A stretch of 64,000 bases of DNA from Blasia pusilla (lineage: Eukaryota > Marchantiophyta > Marchantiopsida > Blasiales): assembly GCA_050084515.1 (NCBI GenBank), contig CM114275.1:24366001-24430000 (forward strand), written 5' to 3'. Under the pieces are notes generated by a model that searched no databases, had not been told where the DNA came from, and worked only from the letters and a program-made list of their open reading frames with translations. The stretch's first letter is position 1. Each line of letters starts with the position of its first letter. Shown piece by piece: positions 1 through 14,974 of the stretch. A program made the translations under genes and the position numbers.

Positions 1-205
1 CAAAGCGCACAAACACCAGCCTCATTAGCATGAGAACAATTTAGGATCAACTTCAGTGAGTCTTGGGGCAACATACCCAGAGCTCAGTAACAGAAAGCAG
101 CAAATCAAACTTAGACCAAACATAGGCAATCAACCATTTCAAACAACAAAGCCACCTACAGAGTCTAGGCTAATCAGGACCGAACCAGGCAGTTTAGGAG
201 TATAC

Positions 206-2384
206 CATGATGTTATTGTTGGGTGCATTCCCAACTGGTCGGGATTGTTGCTCAGAAGGTAAACCCGTGTTCGTGTAGTCCCTGTGAAAAGTAATAATGA
301 AATCAGTACACTTAAAACTGACCTATTCAAAAACACTGAGAAGATCCAAAAAGTGACGCATACATACACATTCGTGGATAGGAAATCACCTTGTTCGCTC
401 ATTGTTGTAGTTGACTTGCAGTTCTTGGAGACTGAAAACCATCATGAGCATACAATTCAGTAATAGATTTTGCAACAAGAGCAAAACACCATAAGCACTT
501 CTGCGTCGACCAAATTGAAGTTCCTCGAGAACTGTACTTACTTGGAGAATTGAATATCTAGGGTGCAACAACCATCATATATATTGCGGCCCTGCAAAAT
601 AATTTTCACCCGTCATGCCATACCCTCGACCATATAAGTACTCATGAAACTCATTTCGTTTAGGAGAACCAACAAGATCCCTGTAAGCCAACAAGATCCC
701 TCCAAGAATTTACCAACAACAGCATCGCACTTTTGGTGAATGTTAAAATAGAAATTAATCTTGTTATGGAAAACCTACCTGGAGAGTGTTCCTTGCTTGG
801 ATGGCACTCTGTTGCAACGCGAACTGCAAAAGTGCTTGGAGGCCTGGCAATGCCAACACATAAAACTCAACTAAGAGTTAACAGCATGTAGGAAGCAGTC
901 TAAAAGCTAAAACCTTTGTTCATCATAGTGTGTAGGGACAGTTTACCACATAACTGTCTGAAACTCCATCCTCCCTCTCTACAAGAATTCCCACCTACCA
1001 AGTACCAATAACTGCAAGTTTCATATCTAAGGTGCAATGACATCCAAGCAAACCGCATCTACATTTCAATTTTCGTCCTAGTAGATAGTAAACTGATTGA
1101 ATGGAGACACTCTATACCTTCCGAACAGTCACCTTGGCGCCAGGAAGGTGACAGACATGGAATCAAAAAAAGAGGAGACGAAAGAGAAGCTGACCAGCTG
1201 ACTTCTGGAAGGTGACGATCTTCTCGACATAGCCATGGGGGGAAAATACTTGGTGCAGCACATCCACGGTGATAGGATAAAGCGGATTGTGAATGGTAAT
1301 TAAGAGAATTCGGTTGGGCTGCAGTTCCTGAAGAAGGCCCGCAACGAAACCAGCAAAGATGGAGCCAGGACGTTGGAGAAAGAGAGGACCGAAGTAAGAG
1401 AAAGCAAGCAGAAAGGTCACGAAGATAAAGCCAAGAGAAGTAGAAGCGGAAAAAGCCCTCCAGTGATAAATTTGAGCCAGGCAAAAAGATGCCAGGAGGC
1501 GAAAAGTAAGCAGAAGGTGGAAAGAAGCAAATCAACCTAGAACTACTGAAGAAGGGAGCACCAGTACGCCAAGGATTTTTTACGAACGAACCTGATCTCC
1601 AGTAGGACGCCTTAGCTGGCCGGGTTGGTCCATGGTCGTCAGTTCTTGGTGTGAAGAAAACTGCATATACACATTTCTTCCTCTGCACAAGCATACGGCG
1701 GACTAAAATCAAAATCCCGGTGAGGAGTTCCCCAAGTATCATCATCCATAACGGTAAACAATATGTTTGGTGTAGGCCAAAGTTAGACGGGTGGTTTTCA
1801 AGTCCCAATCGAAGCAGCCGGTGTAAGTATTCCAACCTGACACTGGGCTGGACCGTGGAGTAGTACTGCATAACATTGATGGCTGAAGCAACGTCTTGCA
1901 TTTGAAGTAGGGCCTGCGTATCCAGGAAAAGAGTTTAGAAGGCCTGATTTTTCGGTTCAAACAATAGATTAATAAAAGATAATCAGGCTAACTTGTCTCA
2001 ATGTGTGGCTTGAGAGGGAATCTAATGATCTGGATAACAACCTACAACCGAATTGATTTCCTTTCACCACAACATGGAAGGGCTAGATCATGTGTACCTG
2101 ATTTTTCGCCCTTAGCATTACAACTTTTTGGACCACTCCGAAAGACTGAGCAAGTTGGAGAAGATCATGCTGGCAAGTGAAACAGGAAATTATAGTTCTC
2201 AGTAAGAAAGAAAACCCTCTTCGATGAACTCTGAAAATTCATAGAAACGAAATTATTGCGAGACATTGGTCACCACATCGTTTAGTCAAGGTAGAGAAGA
2301 AATGCGTGTGAGGAGCAGTTTGCGAACCTCAGTAATTTCAGGTCCGACGTTGCGCACGTGTAGAACCTTCGATGGCTCGGTCAT
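206..2384 (-). CDS. Polypyrimidine tract-binding protein, PTB3-like (5' part, nine exons)
   Basis: A nuclear/cytoplasmic RNA-binding protein family that binds CU-rich RNA and controls splicing. Minus-strand exons with GT-AG borders: 2328-2384, 2098-2169, 1837-1913, 1592-1682, 1195-1318, 779-843, 542-591, 390-431 and 206-281. They join in frame into 218 residues. The start ATG (2384) opens with MTEPSKVLHVRNVG, the usual plant PTB3 start. RRM1 (about residues 4-80) contains DLLQLAQSFGVVQKVVMLRAKNQ-type RNP residues and GRNVYMQFSSHQEL. RRM2 (about 100-185) contains NRILLITIHN, YPITVDVLHQVFSPHG, KIVTFQKSAG, GRNIYDGC and LQVNYNNERTRDYTN. RRM3 and RRM4 must lie left of base 206. The last donor (after ATG, GTATAC) is the least certain border. 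No stop or frameshift was seen, so the gene is probably active. The match to PTB3 rather than PTB1/2 rests on residue patterns recalled from the family. Confidence 0.93.
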
Positions 2385-4000
2385 CTTGGATTTTTTTCAC
2401 AGCACCCTGCGATTCAAAAATGGATTGTTCGTGTTAGACCGTAGAATGAATAAATAGACGTCAAAAGTTATAGTTTCTTACACACGCCATTGGCTGCAAC
2501 AGATCTCGTAAAAACTCTTCTCGGTGGAGGGGGAGAGTTCCATGAAAGGTGGGGATTTCGGAGGGAGCGGCCTCCTGATGCTCAGCGCATCGAGAATAGT
2601 GGTTCAAATTGGAGGTGGAAGAGGCTCCCTGAGGCTCGATGAGATACTCAACAAGGCAATGCTTGGAACGTTAAAGTCGTTCAAAAAGTCGGGTGAATAC
2701 ATGCATTGCGGAATGGCATTCTCTACAGAGGCGTGATCTGGAAATTACACACGCAAGCACAGAAGCCATGGAGTGTGCGGCCGACTACCTCGACTCACGG
2801 AGATGTGAGACTCCGCTCAACAGGCTCTTCGCCTCACAACCGCAGAAGAATACAGAGAGGGCAAGAGGTCCAATTTGGTATATATTACCGCTGCCAATCC
2901 TTTAGGACGTTTGCGTATCGGTAAGATGGGTCCGCTTTCTCTAAGATGATGGGATGAATGGAACGCAGATACGCAACGCCACCGACCGGGGGGCCGACGT
3001 GGAGCGACTCGTGTCGCAGCACGACTCCGACTACACTATGTGCACGCAACCCCTAGCTCTCACTATCGATCTCAGAGAATTCGAAGCTCGTCGCGTGCTT
3101 GGGACGGATGGACGGAGGACGACGAAAAGGAAGACCCGGAGAGGGGCCGCAGGGACGGAGAGACTACTGAGGGTGTCAGGAAACAGAAATGGAAATGCGA
3201 TGAAGAAAGAATTACTACCGGACGCAAGATCGAAAGGAGAAAGGGCAAGCAAGGACGGCAGAGATGCCGAAACGTACTCGAGAGTTTTGAGGTAACGAGC
3301 GCAGACGCTACGGAAGGAGAAGAGGAGCTTCAGTACTATGCCGAGAACGGGGAGGCAATAGTCATCCAACACCTTCCACACTCTCGCCTAAAGGCACCAG
3401 ACACGGAAGACGTTAGAAATTACGACGGTGCGCGCCGCGACGGGAGGAGAACGGGAAAGGTCAAAAGGGACGACACAGAAAATGAGGTAGAAACCGGAAT
3501 CACGCCCCCGCACGCAGCCTTCAAAAAATGGCGCACACTTGGAAGCAGAGTAGCAGACAGAAAGTGGAGGGGAGGGGGGGAGGGAGGAAACGAAGAAACA
3601 CAGAGGGGAGAGGTACACAGAGAAAGAAAGAGAAAAGGGAGAGGAGAGGAGAGGAGAGGAGGAAGGTGCGCGAGGAACAGAATTGATTAGGTTTCTTCGC
3701 ACTCTCGGAACGAGAAGAGAAAGGAAGTGAGGGATTTGCGAGAGAGAGAGGGAGAGGGAGAGGGAGAGAGGAGACGCCCGTTACCGCAACCGGAGGCGGC
3801 AAAAGTCCAGAGCGACGCAGCGGGGGAGGGAGACGGACGGAGGACCGTGAGATGGCGCGGCCATCGACGGCCTCCGATGCCAGGGCTAGCTGTACCGTTC
3901 AAGCTGGGTCAGGGCGCTAACGACAGCCCCGGAGGAGCGCTGCGACCCCAAACTCAACCCCACCCTTGTCTCATCCGGCCCCGTCCCCCACTTAACTCGC
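2385..4000 (-). promoter_or_regulatory. Probable PTB 5' leader and promoter, with GA/CT-rich tract
   Basis: This stretch lies directly upstream of the PTB start codon and holds no convincing protein gene. On the plus strand 3560-3780 is very purine-rich (runs of GAGAGG and AGAGAG), so the PTB sense strand is pyrimidine-rich, a common feature of plant core promoters and 5' UTRs. A pyrimidine-rich leader is also notable for a gene whose own product binds such RNA. The bases just before the ATG (sense strand: AAAAAAATCCAAG then ATG) could be a 3' splice site of a leader intron. Overlapping reading frames on both strands here are low-complexity and not gene-like. Confidence 0.45.
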
Positions 4001-7900
<3,900 letters not shown>

Positions 7901-9096
7901 AATATTCCATCCACATAAATTTTGAAGATCAATGACTACTTAAGGTCTCGTTCCAACATATTTAGGAGATCCTCCACTCTCAATAAAGAGAGGTTGAAAC
8001 TCAAAAGACTTCGCACTAGGGCACAACTTTCCTTGAATAGGAAGCTTGCATCTAGGCCTCATTGTTATGTCTGGTCAGCCTCCAATGAATACCTTCTCAA
8101 CTGGAAACATGAATGTTCTAGGACATTGAAAATGATATAGTGTTGTGGCTATTGTGGCCAAGTTCCTTATAGCAACCCTCGTTGTAAGATGTCAGTTATC
8201 CAATCTACAATGTACCCTCCTTATGCATTATGCAATGGATTTTTGAGAGACTACATAATACCACAACCAGGGCATTTTCATGTTTAAGAACATTGTACTT
8301 CAAATAAACCACTAAGTGAACTTAATGTTTACATGACACCTGCGTACATTAGACGCATACTTAGTATGAATCCTCTTGAGCTTCAACTTTTATCAATTGT
8401 AGACTCACCCATAGGAATTGAAGCCAAGTATAATGGCTTCCATAAGGGATTTTGTATAGTATCTTCACTCCTTGATTCTCCCCTTGTTGGCTTTAGCCTT
8501 TCTAATCTTGATCCTCTCCATACACTGTAGTTCAGCCGAGGGATAAATGACATACTCTCAATTAACATGACAATTAACAAACTCTATAAGAATTATAAGA
8601 CATTACTAGAACTTCCAAATCCTCTATCTTGACTAGTAATCCTCCCATTTAAAGCTGTGAAAGACATACTAAAACAATCCCAAGATAAAGGTCAGGTCAC
8701 CCATAGCATGAACCATGATCCCTATCATCCAGAGTTGAATATATTGCAAGATGTGGCCTATTCCTTACATGTAAAAAAAAAGAACTTCAGCAGACATTTA
8801 TGATAATGGTAGTATGTGTCTGCTTGAGAACTCATCAACCCGTGAGAATCTTCTCATAGATAGAACATGCACCTCACTAGACCCGTAACTCACTATAGAG
8901 AAAGCTTTATTTCCCTTCTTGTTCCCATATCTTCGCGGTTACTACAAAGGCCGTTTCTCATTTCCAGAATACACGCGCAATCGTTCCAAGCAATTATTTA
9001 GCATCTTCTCTCTCTATAAGCCTTATTCCTTGTTGATGCATCAGTTAAGGCAGTCCATTGTCTTGTGCTCCTCAAACAAGTCCTTTATATTAAAAG

Positions 9097-9138
9097 TTGA
9101 GTTTGTCCAACTCAACTTTTTGAGTTGAACAAACTCAA
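9097..9138. repeat. Near-perfect hairpin inside the Helitron frame
   Basis: Two 19-bp arms (9097-9115 and 9120-9138) are reverse complements with a single mismatch, separated by the 4-nt loop CTTT. The hairpin sits exactly where the reading frame breaks. Confidence 0.9.
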
Positions 9139-9257
9139 AAAGGACAAACCTCATCTTGATGAAGAAGATCTCTATTGCCACTTATCAAAATATGTTATTA
9201 ATCATCAGATACCAGGTAGTCCCTCATGGCATTGCAAGCATTTGAAATACCTAAGCC

Positions 9258-10136
9258 ATGGTCCACGAATGGTGCATACCACACTTTTTTCTTACCTTAA
9301 CATCTGAAGAAGTATCAACCACCCGATGGCTTGAGTATGATGATATTGAAAGCCTATTGAAAAAGTTCAACTCAAACTTTACAGGGCAAGATGCCCCTGC
9401 AGAATGTGCCCTGCTTTACCACACTATAATGGAATCTTTTTTGTCAAATTTCATATTTGGGGGGCTAAAGATACTTGGTAGGGTACTCCATTATTTACTA
9501 CCCTACGAGCTCCAAGGTCGAGGTAGCCTATATTGCCACATGGTACTTTGGATTGATGAACCAAATATTGATCGCATCACATCAGAGATAGCTACCTATA
9601 TTCCTTCCTGTTCTCTGTCCTCTTCATCTACCTTAGGCAATGTATCAACCATTTCTTCCGGCGACCTTCTTTCACAATATGTCTTAAACAAAAAATTACA
9701 CATGTGTAAAGAGGGAGTGTGCATAGTGAGGAAATGTAACAAGAAGACTTATTGTCACCTTGGATTTCCATCGCCCCTAAACCTAAAACTTGAACCATAC
9801 ATTGATCCAATAACCATGAGATGGACTTATTATCGTCCATCTCTACAACACCATAATGTAATACCCTACCATCCTTTGCTTTTACTCTTATGGGGAATAC
9901 ATATGAACATACAACGGGTCACAAACACCGACTGGTCTTTCTACCTACTCAAATATGCACTCAAATTTGAGCCAACAAGGTCTTTAGACATTGACACTGA
10001 CACTGCAAAGTGCCTAGGCCCACGAGGTTTAGATGAAATTAAACTGAAATTGATCTCTGGAGTCGTACTCAATAAATCTATTTCCTCAATAGAGGCTGTA
10101 TTAACTTCTATGCAAGATACCATTATTTTCCGCTAG
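9258..10136 (+). pseudogene. Helitron Rep domain with damaged HUH motif
   Basis: Open for 292 codons. Residues 85-101 read ELQGRGSLYCHMVLWI, the place where Helitron Rep proteins carry the metal-binding His-x-His. Here the first His is Tyr (TAT at 9531-9533, one C-to-T change from CAT). Residues 226-236 read WSFYLLKYALK, matching the YxxKY catalytic-tyrosine motif with both tyrosines (229 and 233) still present. A Cys-rich run at 150-167 precedes it. Homology continues past the TAG at 10134 to about 10420 (ENLGNIVLHTN then FTEFPLAGG). With a lost metal ligand and broken flanking frames the protein is inactive. Family assignment is by recalled motif order. Confidence 0.75.
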
Positions 10137-10573
10137 TAGGTTGTTCACTATGTTGATTCTAATCCACCACATTGGCGTAGCTCATTGTAAAAAAATGCTT
10201 CTACACCATGCATTCATCCTATTGCCCTCTATTCTAATTGGCCTTTGCAGCTTGAAAACAATGCCTTTTTTGCATACTGGTCAAATTATGAGCTAGTGAA
10301 AGTCTACCCTTTGAACATGGATAAATTTTTTGAGCTTGAAAACCTTGGAAATATTGTCTTGCATACAAACCACGTTATTCAGTTCACTGAATTTCCCCTA
10401 GCTGGTGGTTAGATCCCTCTAACTCCAGATAGCTATCTATCCCTGTCTACCATGACATACATCTCTCGGATGCTAAGAGCAAGAAGGCTGGGTGTTCATG
10501 TGACCCCGTCGTTAGTCGCCTTCTTGTCATCCATGTCACAGACATAAGTTGGAATGTAGAAGTACCTACTCTA

Positions 10574-11337
10574 TGTACATCTGAGACACATCCATCGGCC
10601 CTAAGGAACCCTAGTGAGAGGTGGAGTCAGACATGCCATATGCCATCCTCTCGAACATCCATCATAGACTAACATAGTGGCTGCCACACGGGCTTTGCCA
10701 CACAATATACACCGCAAGCCTGCGCGAACTATTGCTAAGCTCGGATCAACTGTATTGTCAATGTCTGGAAGATGACATGGCGCATAGTTACGCACATGGT
10801 CCTTCCAAACCATACCATCACGTCCCTCCAATAAGAGAACACCGGATGGAAAAACCTCACGCACTCTCAAGATGATGCGCCCTGCAGTCATATCCAACAT
10901 TATGGGTGCTGTCTTCAAAAAGTAGACATAGTCTCCCTAATGAAACCTCTGGATAGTAGGTCAATAACCACCTCCCCGAATAGTCGCATATCTCAACGTA
11001 TCCCGACGTTGCGCAATCACCAAGTTCTCAAACGCCATGGGCATCACTCTTTGAAACATCTCAGCCCTCTGAGACCATGTTTGCATCCATACATCAAGGT
11101 CATCAAGGTTCAATACCTCACCAACACCTCCACGAATCGCCACAGGTAAATCTGGCTCTCAGCCATGAAGCAACAATTACGATGAGAAATATGCTAAGGA
11201 TGTCTGCCCGCTGAATCTGGATCCCATCGCCAACCACGGCAACTGAAGGTCCTAATCTTCTAGGTGACCTCTTTGCAAGCCATACTTGCGTAGTCCCCTC
11301 TTCACCGTGTGCATAACCAGCTCCGCTAGTCCATCCG
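10574..11337 (-). pseudogene. Gypsy integrase C-terminal part fused to a PHD finger
   Basis: After the insert the integrase resumes as TDGLAELVMHTVKRGLRKYG, then LQLPWLAMG, then FQRVMPMAFENLVIAQRRDTLRYA (11143-10961), and an SH3-like C-terminal block (ITAGRIILRVREVFPSGVLLLEGRDG, in pieces within 10918-10800). Immediately behind it come CILC at about 10711-10700, MLVYDGCSRGWHMAC and then GRWMCLRC ending in TAG (10571-10573). The spacing C-x2-C ... D-G-C ... W-H-x2-C ... W-x-C-x2-C is that of a PHD finger, a histone-tail reader. The third zinc ligand, normally Cys in LVCDGC, is Tyr here, and one stop lies before GRW. Chromodomains are usual at this place in plant gypsy elements, so a PHD finger is a variation. 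Confidence 0.78.
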
Positions 11338-12502
11338 TGTCGTGCGCTTACTCGCCATTTACGAGTCCTCGCTGTCTCAAATCTCCTCCTCGTCTCTTGC
11401 ATTCCTCCTCAAGCGTCGCGGTCTTCTAGCTATCTTGAGTTCTTCTCAAACATCCAGATCTTCTATGACCCCAAATTCATGCTCATCAAGGATTTGGTGT
11501 GATACCACGTGTCGTGCGCCTACTCTCCTTGAACGTTAATCTTGTTGTTGCGGAAGTGTGCGTCCAGTAAGTCATGCTCTCAACGTTGATCTGCATCCAA
11601 ACATGCACTATGGTTAGTCGGGTCTTGGATCAATCAGCGGGCTAACTTTTTGAGTTCTTATCTTGGTCTCCCATCAAGCTCAACCTTCCTTGTTTCGCGG
11701 TTTACAACACGGAAAAGTCTCGGAAGACTTGGGACAAACTTTTTGGTCGGTTCAGGAACCTCAAACAGCGTTTCGCGCGTGGTGGTTCCAACTGTCCGAT
11801 GGACATCTAATGAGTCCCTAACCGAGACTTGCATAAAGTGAATCTCGGATCGGAATCCAAGCGTGGCATACAAAGTCCACTCCCTTAGATCAGGTTTGGG
11901 TTTTGAGTTCCAACGCCAAACTCCCGTTCTATCCCGTGCCTCTAAGATGTCGTTTGGTGCTCAAAGTGGGGATTCGTGTTCCAAGCCATCTCGAAGAGAC
12001 TCCTTCCTTACTAGTACTTCTTGGGATCTCTAGGATTCCCTACATTTAGGGAAAGACACCCGGGCCTCTCCAATTGGGCCTCGACCCGATTGCTCTCACA
12101 ATTGTTTTCGGCCAATATCGTAGTCTGTAATTATGCGTTTGCTAAGATCATTGGTGCATTAGAAGCGTCTTAAGATAAGCTTTCTAATGCATCCTTAATC
12201 GTCCCAAATGCATCTTGGGCCTAAATTTTATGGTCCAAAATATTGTCAAATTCCCCAAACTCTAATTGTGTTCCAAAACTAGTTCTCACCTCTTTGGCAA
12301 CCAACCTTCCAAGACTCAATTCATCTCAAGTCTTGGCTCTTGTTTGGTCTAGGTTTCCTGGCCGCAACCACTAACGCATGAAACGCACAACTCTATTCCC
12401 CGTTTTGTCTCTTGGACTTTTCCAAGAGATATTTCCAAACGCCTCTCCAAAGCGTGAGTATCGCATCGTGAGTCCACTTGAATTATGATGTTTCGCTCTA
12501 TA
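11338..12502 (-). repeat. Inserted LTR with primer-binding-site-like sequence and collapsed interior
   Basis: Positions 11510-12502 are homologous to the solo LTR at 14975-15961, but run in the opposite direction. On the minus strand the LTR ends GGCGCACGACA. Two bases later follows TGGTATCACACC (11496-11507), close to the initiator-Met primer-binding site TGGTATCAGAGC. About 150 bp of interior reading DEHEFGVIEDLDV and EELKIARRPRRLRRN follow, then GAGTAAGCGCACGACA (ending at 11338), resembling the LTR's own last 20 bp. The simplest reading is a 5' LTR plus leader joined by deletion to the very end of the 3' LTR. It splits the gypsy integrase. No target duplication was found. Confidence 0.65.
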
Positions 12503-13100
12503 CCCTAGTCTATCAACACCTCAGCTGATGCGCCGTAATGACTCAGCACTCGATCTAGGAAGGCATACGCTACTCCCTCACTTGCTTTGTCAGGCAATGC
12601 AACCAACTCTATCCACTTCGAGAAATGCTCGACCATCACCAACACATAACGACTATGGCGCTCCGTCAAAAGCAAAGTTCTCCAAAATCCAAACTCCATC
12701 CATAACCTAAACCCATGATCGGAAGTGGATGCAACTGTGGAGTCGGAGCATTGAACGATTCTTGGACTCAATCACACACCATGCATCTGACAACAAACAG
12801 TTGAACGTCAATCTGCATGCCTCGCCACCAATACCGAATCTGGAGCAAGTTGTATGTCCGCTTCACTCCAAAATGATCCAACTCCTCGTTGGCATGACGC
12901 ACCAAACGTGCTCTTTGCAAAGGATAAGGCACTACACGCACTCTACCATCCTCTCACACTCGCAACACATGTGTGCCCTCCCACTGGAACCGTCTTGCTT
13001 GATGTAGGATCCGATCCTGCTATCTAGCACCCACTGTGCTCGTGACGCTGCAAGTACGCAAGTACCCAAAGACCACTCCATCGTCGGAATGTCTCAGCCA
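12503..13100 (-). pseudogene. Gypsy integrase, N-terminal zinc domain and first part of the core
   Basis: Minus-strand text includes RLVRHANEELDHFG, YNLLQIRYWW and VVRCMVCDW: the HHCC zinc domain, with His pair near 12890 and Cys pair near 12770. It is followed by the catalytic core start (GYGWSLDFGE-type text, RHSRYVLVMVEHFSKWIELVALP, ASEGVAYAFLDRVLSHYGA and EVLID). Two core acidic positions are visible. The frame stops at TAG right after EVLID, where the foreign LTR begins. About 28 core residues, expected between EVLIDQG and TDGLAELV, are missing on both sides of that insert. Confidence 0.82.
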
Positions 13101-13269
13101 CCTATCGCCTCCTCATTGGCCTCTGGATCTAAGGACTGTCCATCAGACCTCGCCATCAAGGTCTCAGCAATCTAGCTCTCCATAGCCAACAAGCTCAAAT
13201 AGGCTGACGAATGCCATCTTGGCACCAACTCCTCATCCCTCTCACCATGCGAACGAGCTCCAATCGCAT

Positions 13270-14725
13270 CTCGCTGACTTGCGCATGGGTTACAGCTTAA
13301 ACCATCTGCATCCTCGTTGAGCATCCCAGGTCTATGCATCACCTGGAAGTCATACTCCTACAACAAAAGAGCCCACCTCGCAAGCTTCCATATAAGCTTG
13401 TCAGACTCCATCAACCACTTAAGTAGCTGATGATTAGTAATGATGGTAAAGGGATTGCCAAATAGATAACATCTGAAATGTGTGACAACCCACACTACAG
13501 CAAAGCACTCACTCTCATACGAGCTACACTACGCCTCTGCAACGTTGTTCAAGCGTCTAGCGTAAGCCACCACAAACTCTCTACCATCATCGTCTTATTG
13601 GGTGAGCATGGCTCCAAGGCCCAACATGCTCCAATCGGTATGTAATTGGAAAGGACATCCCTTGATTGGTCTCCTCAATATGAGCGCGGATGCCAATATG
13701 CCCTTCAGCATTTGAAATGCTCTCTCTTGCTCATCCCCCTAGTTTCACTCCTGATCCACCTTGGTCATAAAGGTTACGGGCTTTGCAATCGAATTGAAAC
13801 CCTTGAATTACCGTTGATAGAAGTTCGCCAATCCCATGAATGCACGAACTCTACTCACATATGTAGGGCGTGGAATGCGTGAAATAGCCTCTACCTTCGT
13901 CTATTGCACACCAAGGCCCATTGGATATATCGTATGATCCAAGTACTCTATCTGGTCTTAGAAGAACTTGCACTTGCCTAGATGTAGATTCAACCCACGT
14001 AATTGCAATCGTCAAAACACCTCCTCTAGATGTCGCTCATGCTCCTCAACCGTGGCACTAAAGATTACGATGTCATCAATATAACATCTAGCAAAATCCA
14101 GACCTGCAAAGATCCTATCCATGACCCTTTGAAACTCAGCCAAGGCGTTTTTTAACCCTAATGGTAAGAACCACTACTAGTACAAACAATCCTTCCCGTG
14201 AGAATCGATGCCCCAAAATACCGTCTTCTGCCTGTCCTCTAATCTGATAGGTAGTTCATGGTATCCGGATCGCAAATCCAATGAACTAAAGAGCTTTACA
14301 TGCCCAATTGCATCAAAGATCTCCTCAAGGGTGGGCATGGCATACCTCTCGGACTTTGTCTGTTGATTGATAGGTCGGTAATCTCCATACATCCGCCTAT
14401 GCGTCCAGTTGCCATGCACATCCTTCTTGGTGGGCATGACAGTGGCACATGCATACTCTCCATGCGACAACTCCACTTGTCCTGCTCGAACCAAATCTTG
14501 GTTCCTACTCTGAAACAGAGCCCTCTCCATGTCACTATATCTATAGGGTCGTCGGAAGATCTGCGTGTCACTTGACAACTCAATACGCATCCTTAGACCC
14601 TTCAGCGTACCCAAATCATGCATACTAAATGCAAAACAGCTCCTATAACACCTAAGGAACTGGTGTGTCTGGCGCCGCTCTCCTCCTGTCAACTTAGGGC
14701 CCATATATGGCTCCCAAGTCTCCAT
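13270..14725 (-). pseudogene. Gypsy reverse transcriptase and RNase H
   Basis: The open frame 14725-14177 reads METWEPYMGPKL then GYACATVMPTKKDVHGNWTHRRM-type text, YRPINQQT, RYAMPTLEEIFDAIG, LFSSLDLRSGYHELPI and FWGIDSHGKDCLY: RT fingers and palm with the SLDL catalytic Asp. Further frames give FQRVMDRIFAGL and ARCYIDDIVIFSATVEEH (YIDD at 14072-14083), the second catalytic motif, then LGHTIYPMG and RVRAFMGLANFYQRFI. The RNase H part (about 13660-13300) gives VVWVVTHFRCYLFGNPFTII and a tether reading FQVMHRPGMLNEDADGL. The usual FGLKNAP segment is degraded near 14165. Multiple stops are present. Confidence 0.88.
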
Positions 14726-14974
14726 CGTTACTTAAGTAGGACTCTCCGGCGCGGATGTTGGTGGTTGTTATGGTGCAACCCCGTCTCGGACAATAAAACT
14801 TTCATCTACACGTGCTGTATCAGGGACCACACTCGATGCTGTGGCTATCATCTCCTAGCATACCTGCAAAACATCCCAAGAAGTCCAAGGGTGTCTCTCT
14901 CGATCATCCCTGGTGTGTCGATCTCCTCAAGTCTCACCCTTAGCCACTTCCTCAACCGTCTCGGTAGGCATGGG

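Larger units (their letters stand above)
7922..10420 (+). mobile_element. Decayed Helitron (Rep/helicase-like region)
   Basis: Several plus-strand frames, interrupted by stops and shifts, read in order as the N-terminal and Rep part of a Helitron RepHel protein. First comes a Cys-rich segment (7922-8330), then a linker (8333-8640), then the Helitron-like N-terminal block with FPYLRGYYKGRFSFPEYTR (8919-9128), and then the Rep block (9125-10136 and on to about 10420). No PIF1 helicase domain is visible: the gypsy element starts soon after. Helitron ends (5'-TC, 3' hairpin-CTRR) were not identified, so the true limits are unknown. Confidence 0.75.

Noticed and set aside
1059-1901. 280-codon minus-strand frame
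   Set aside because: It crosses PTB exons and introns in the wrong frame for some exons. The real PTB exons, with splice borders, explain the conserved parts.
3040-3690. 216-codon Arg/Glu-rich plus-strand frame
   Set aside because: Translation of the GA-rich tract upstream of PTB; low complexity, no domain.
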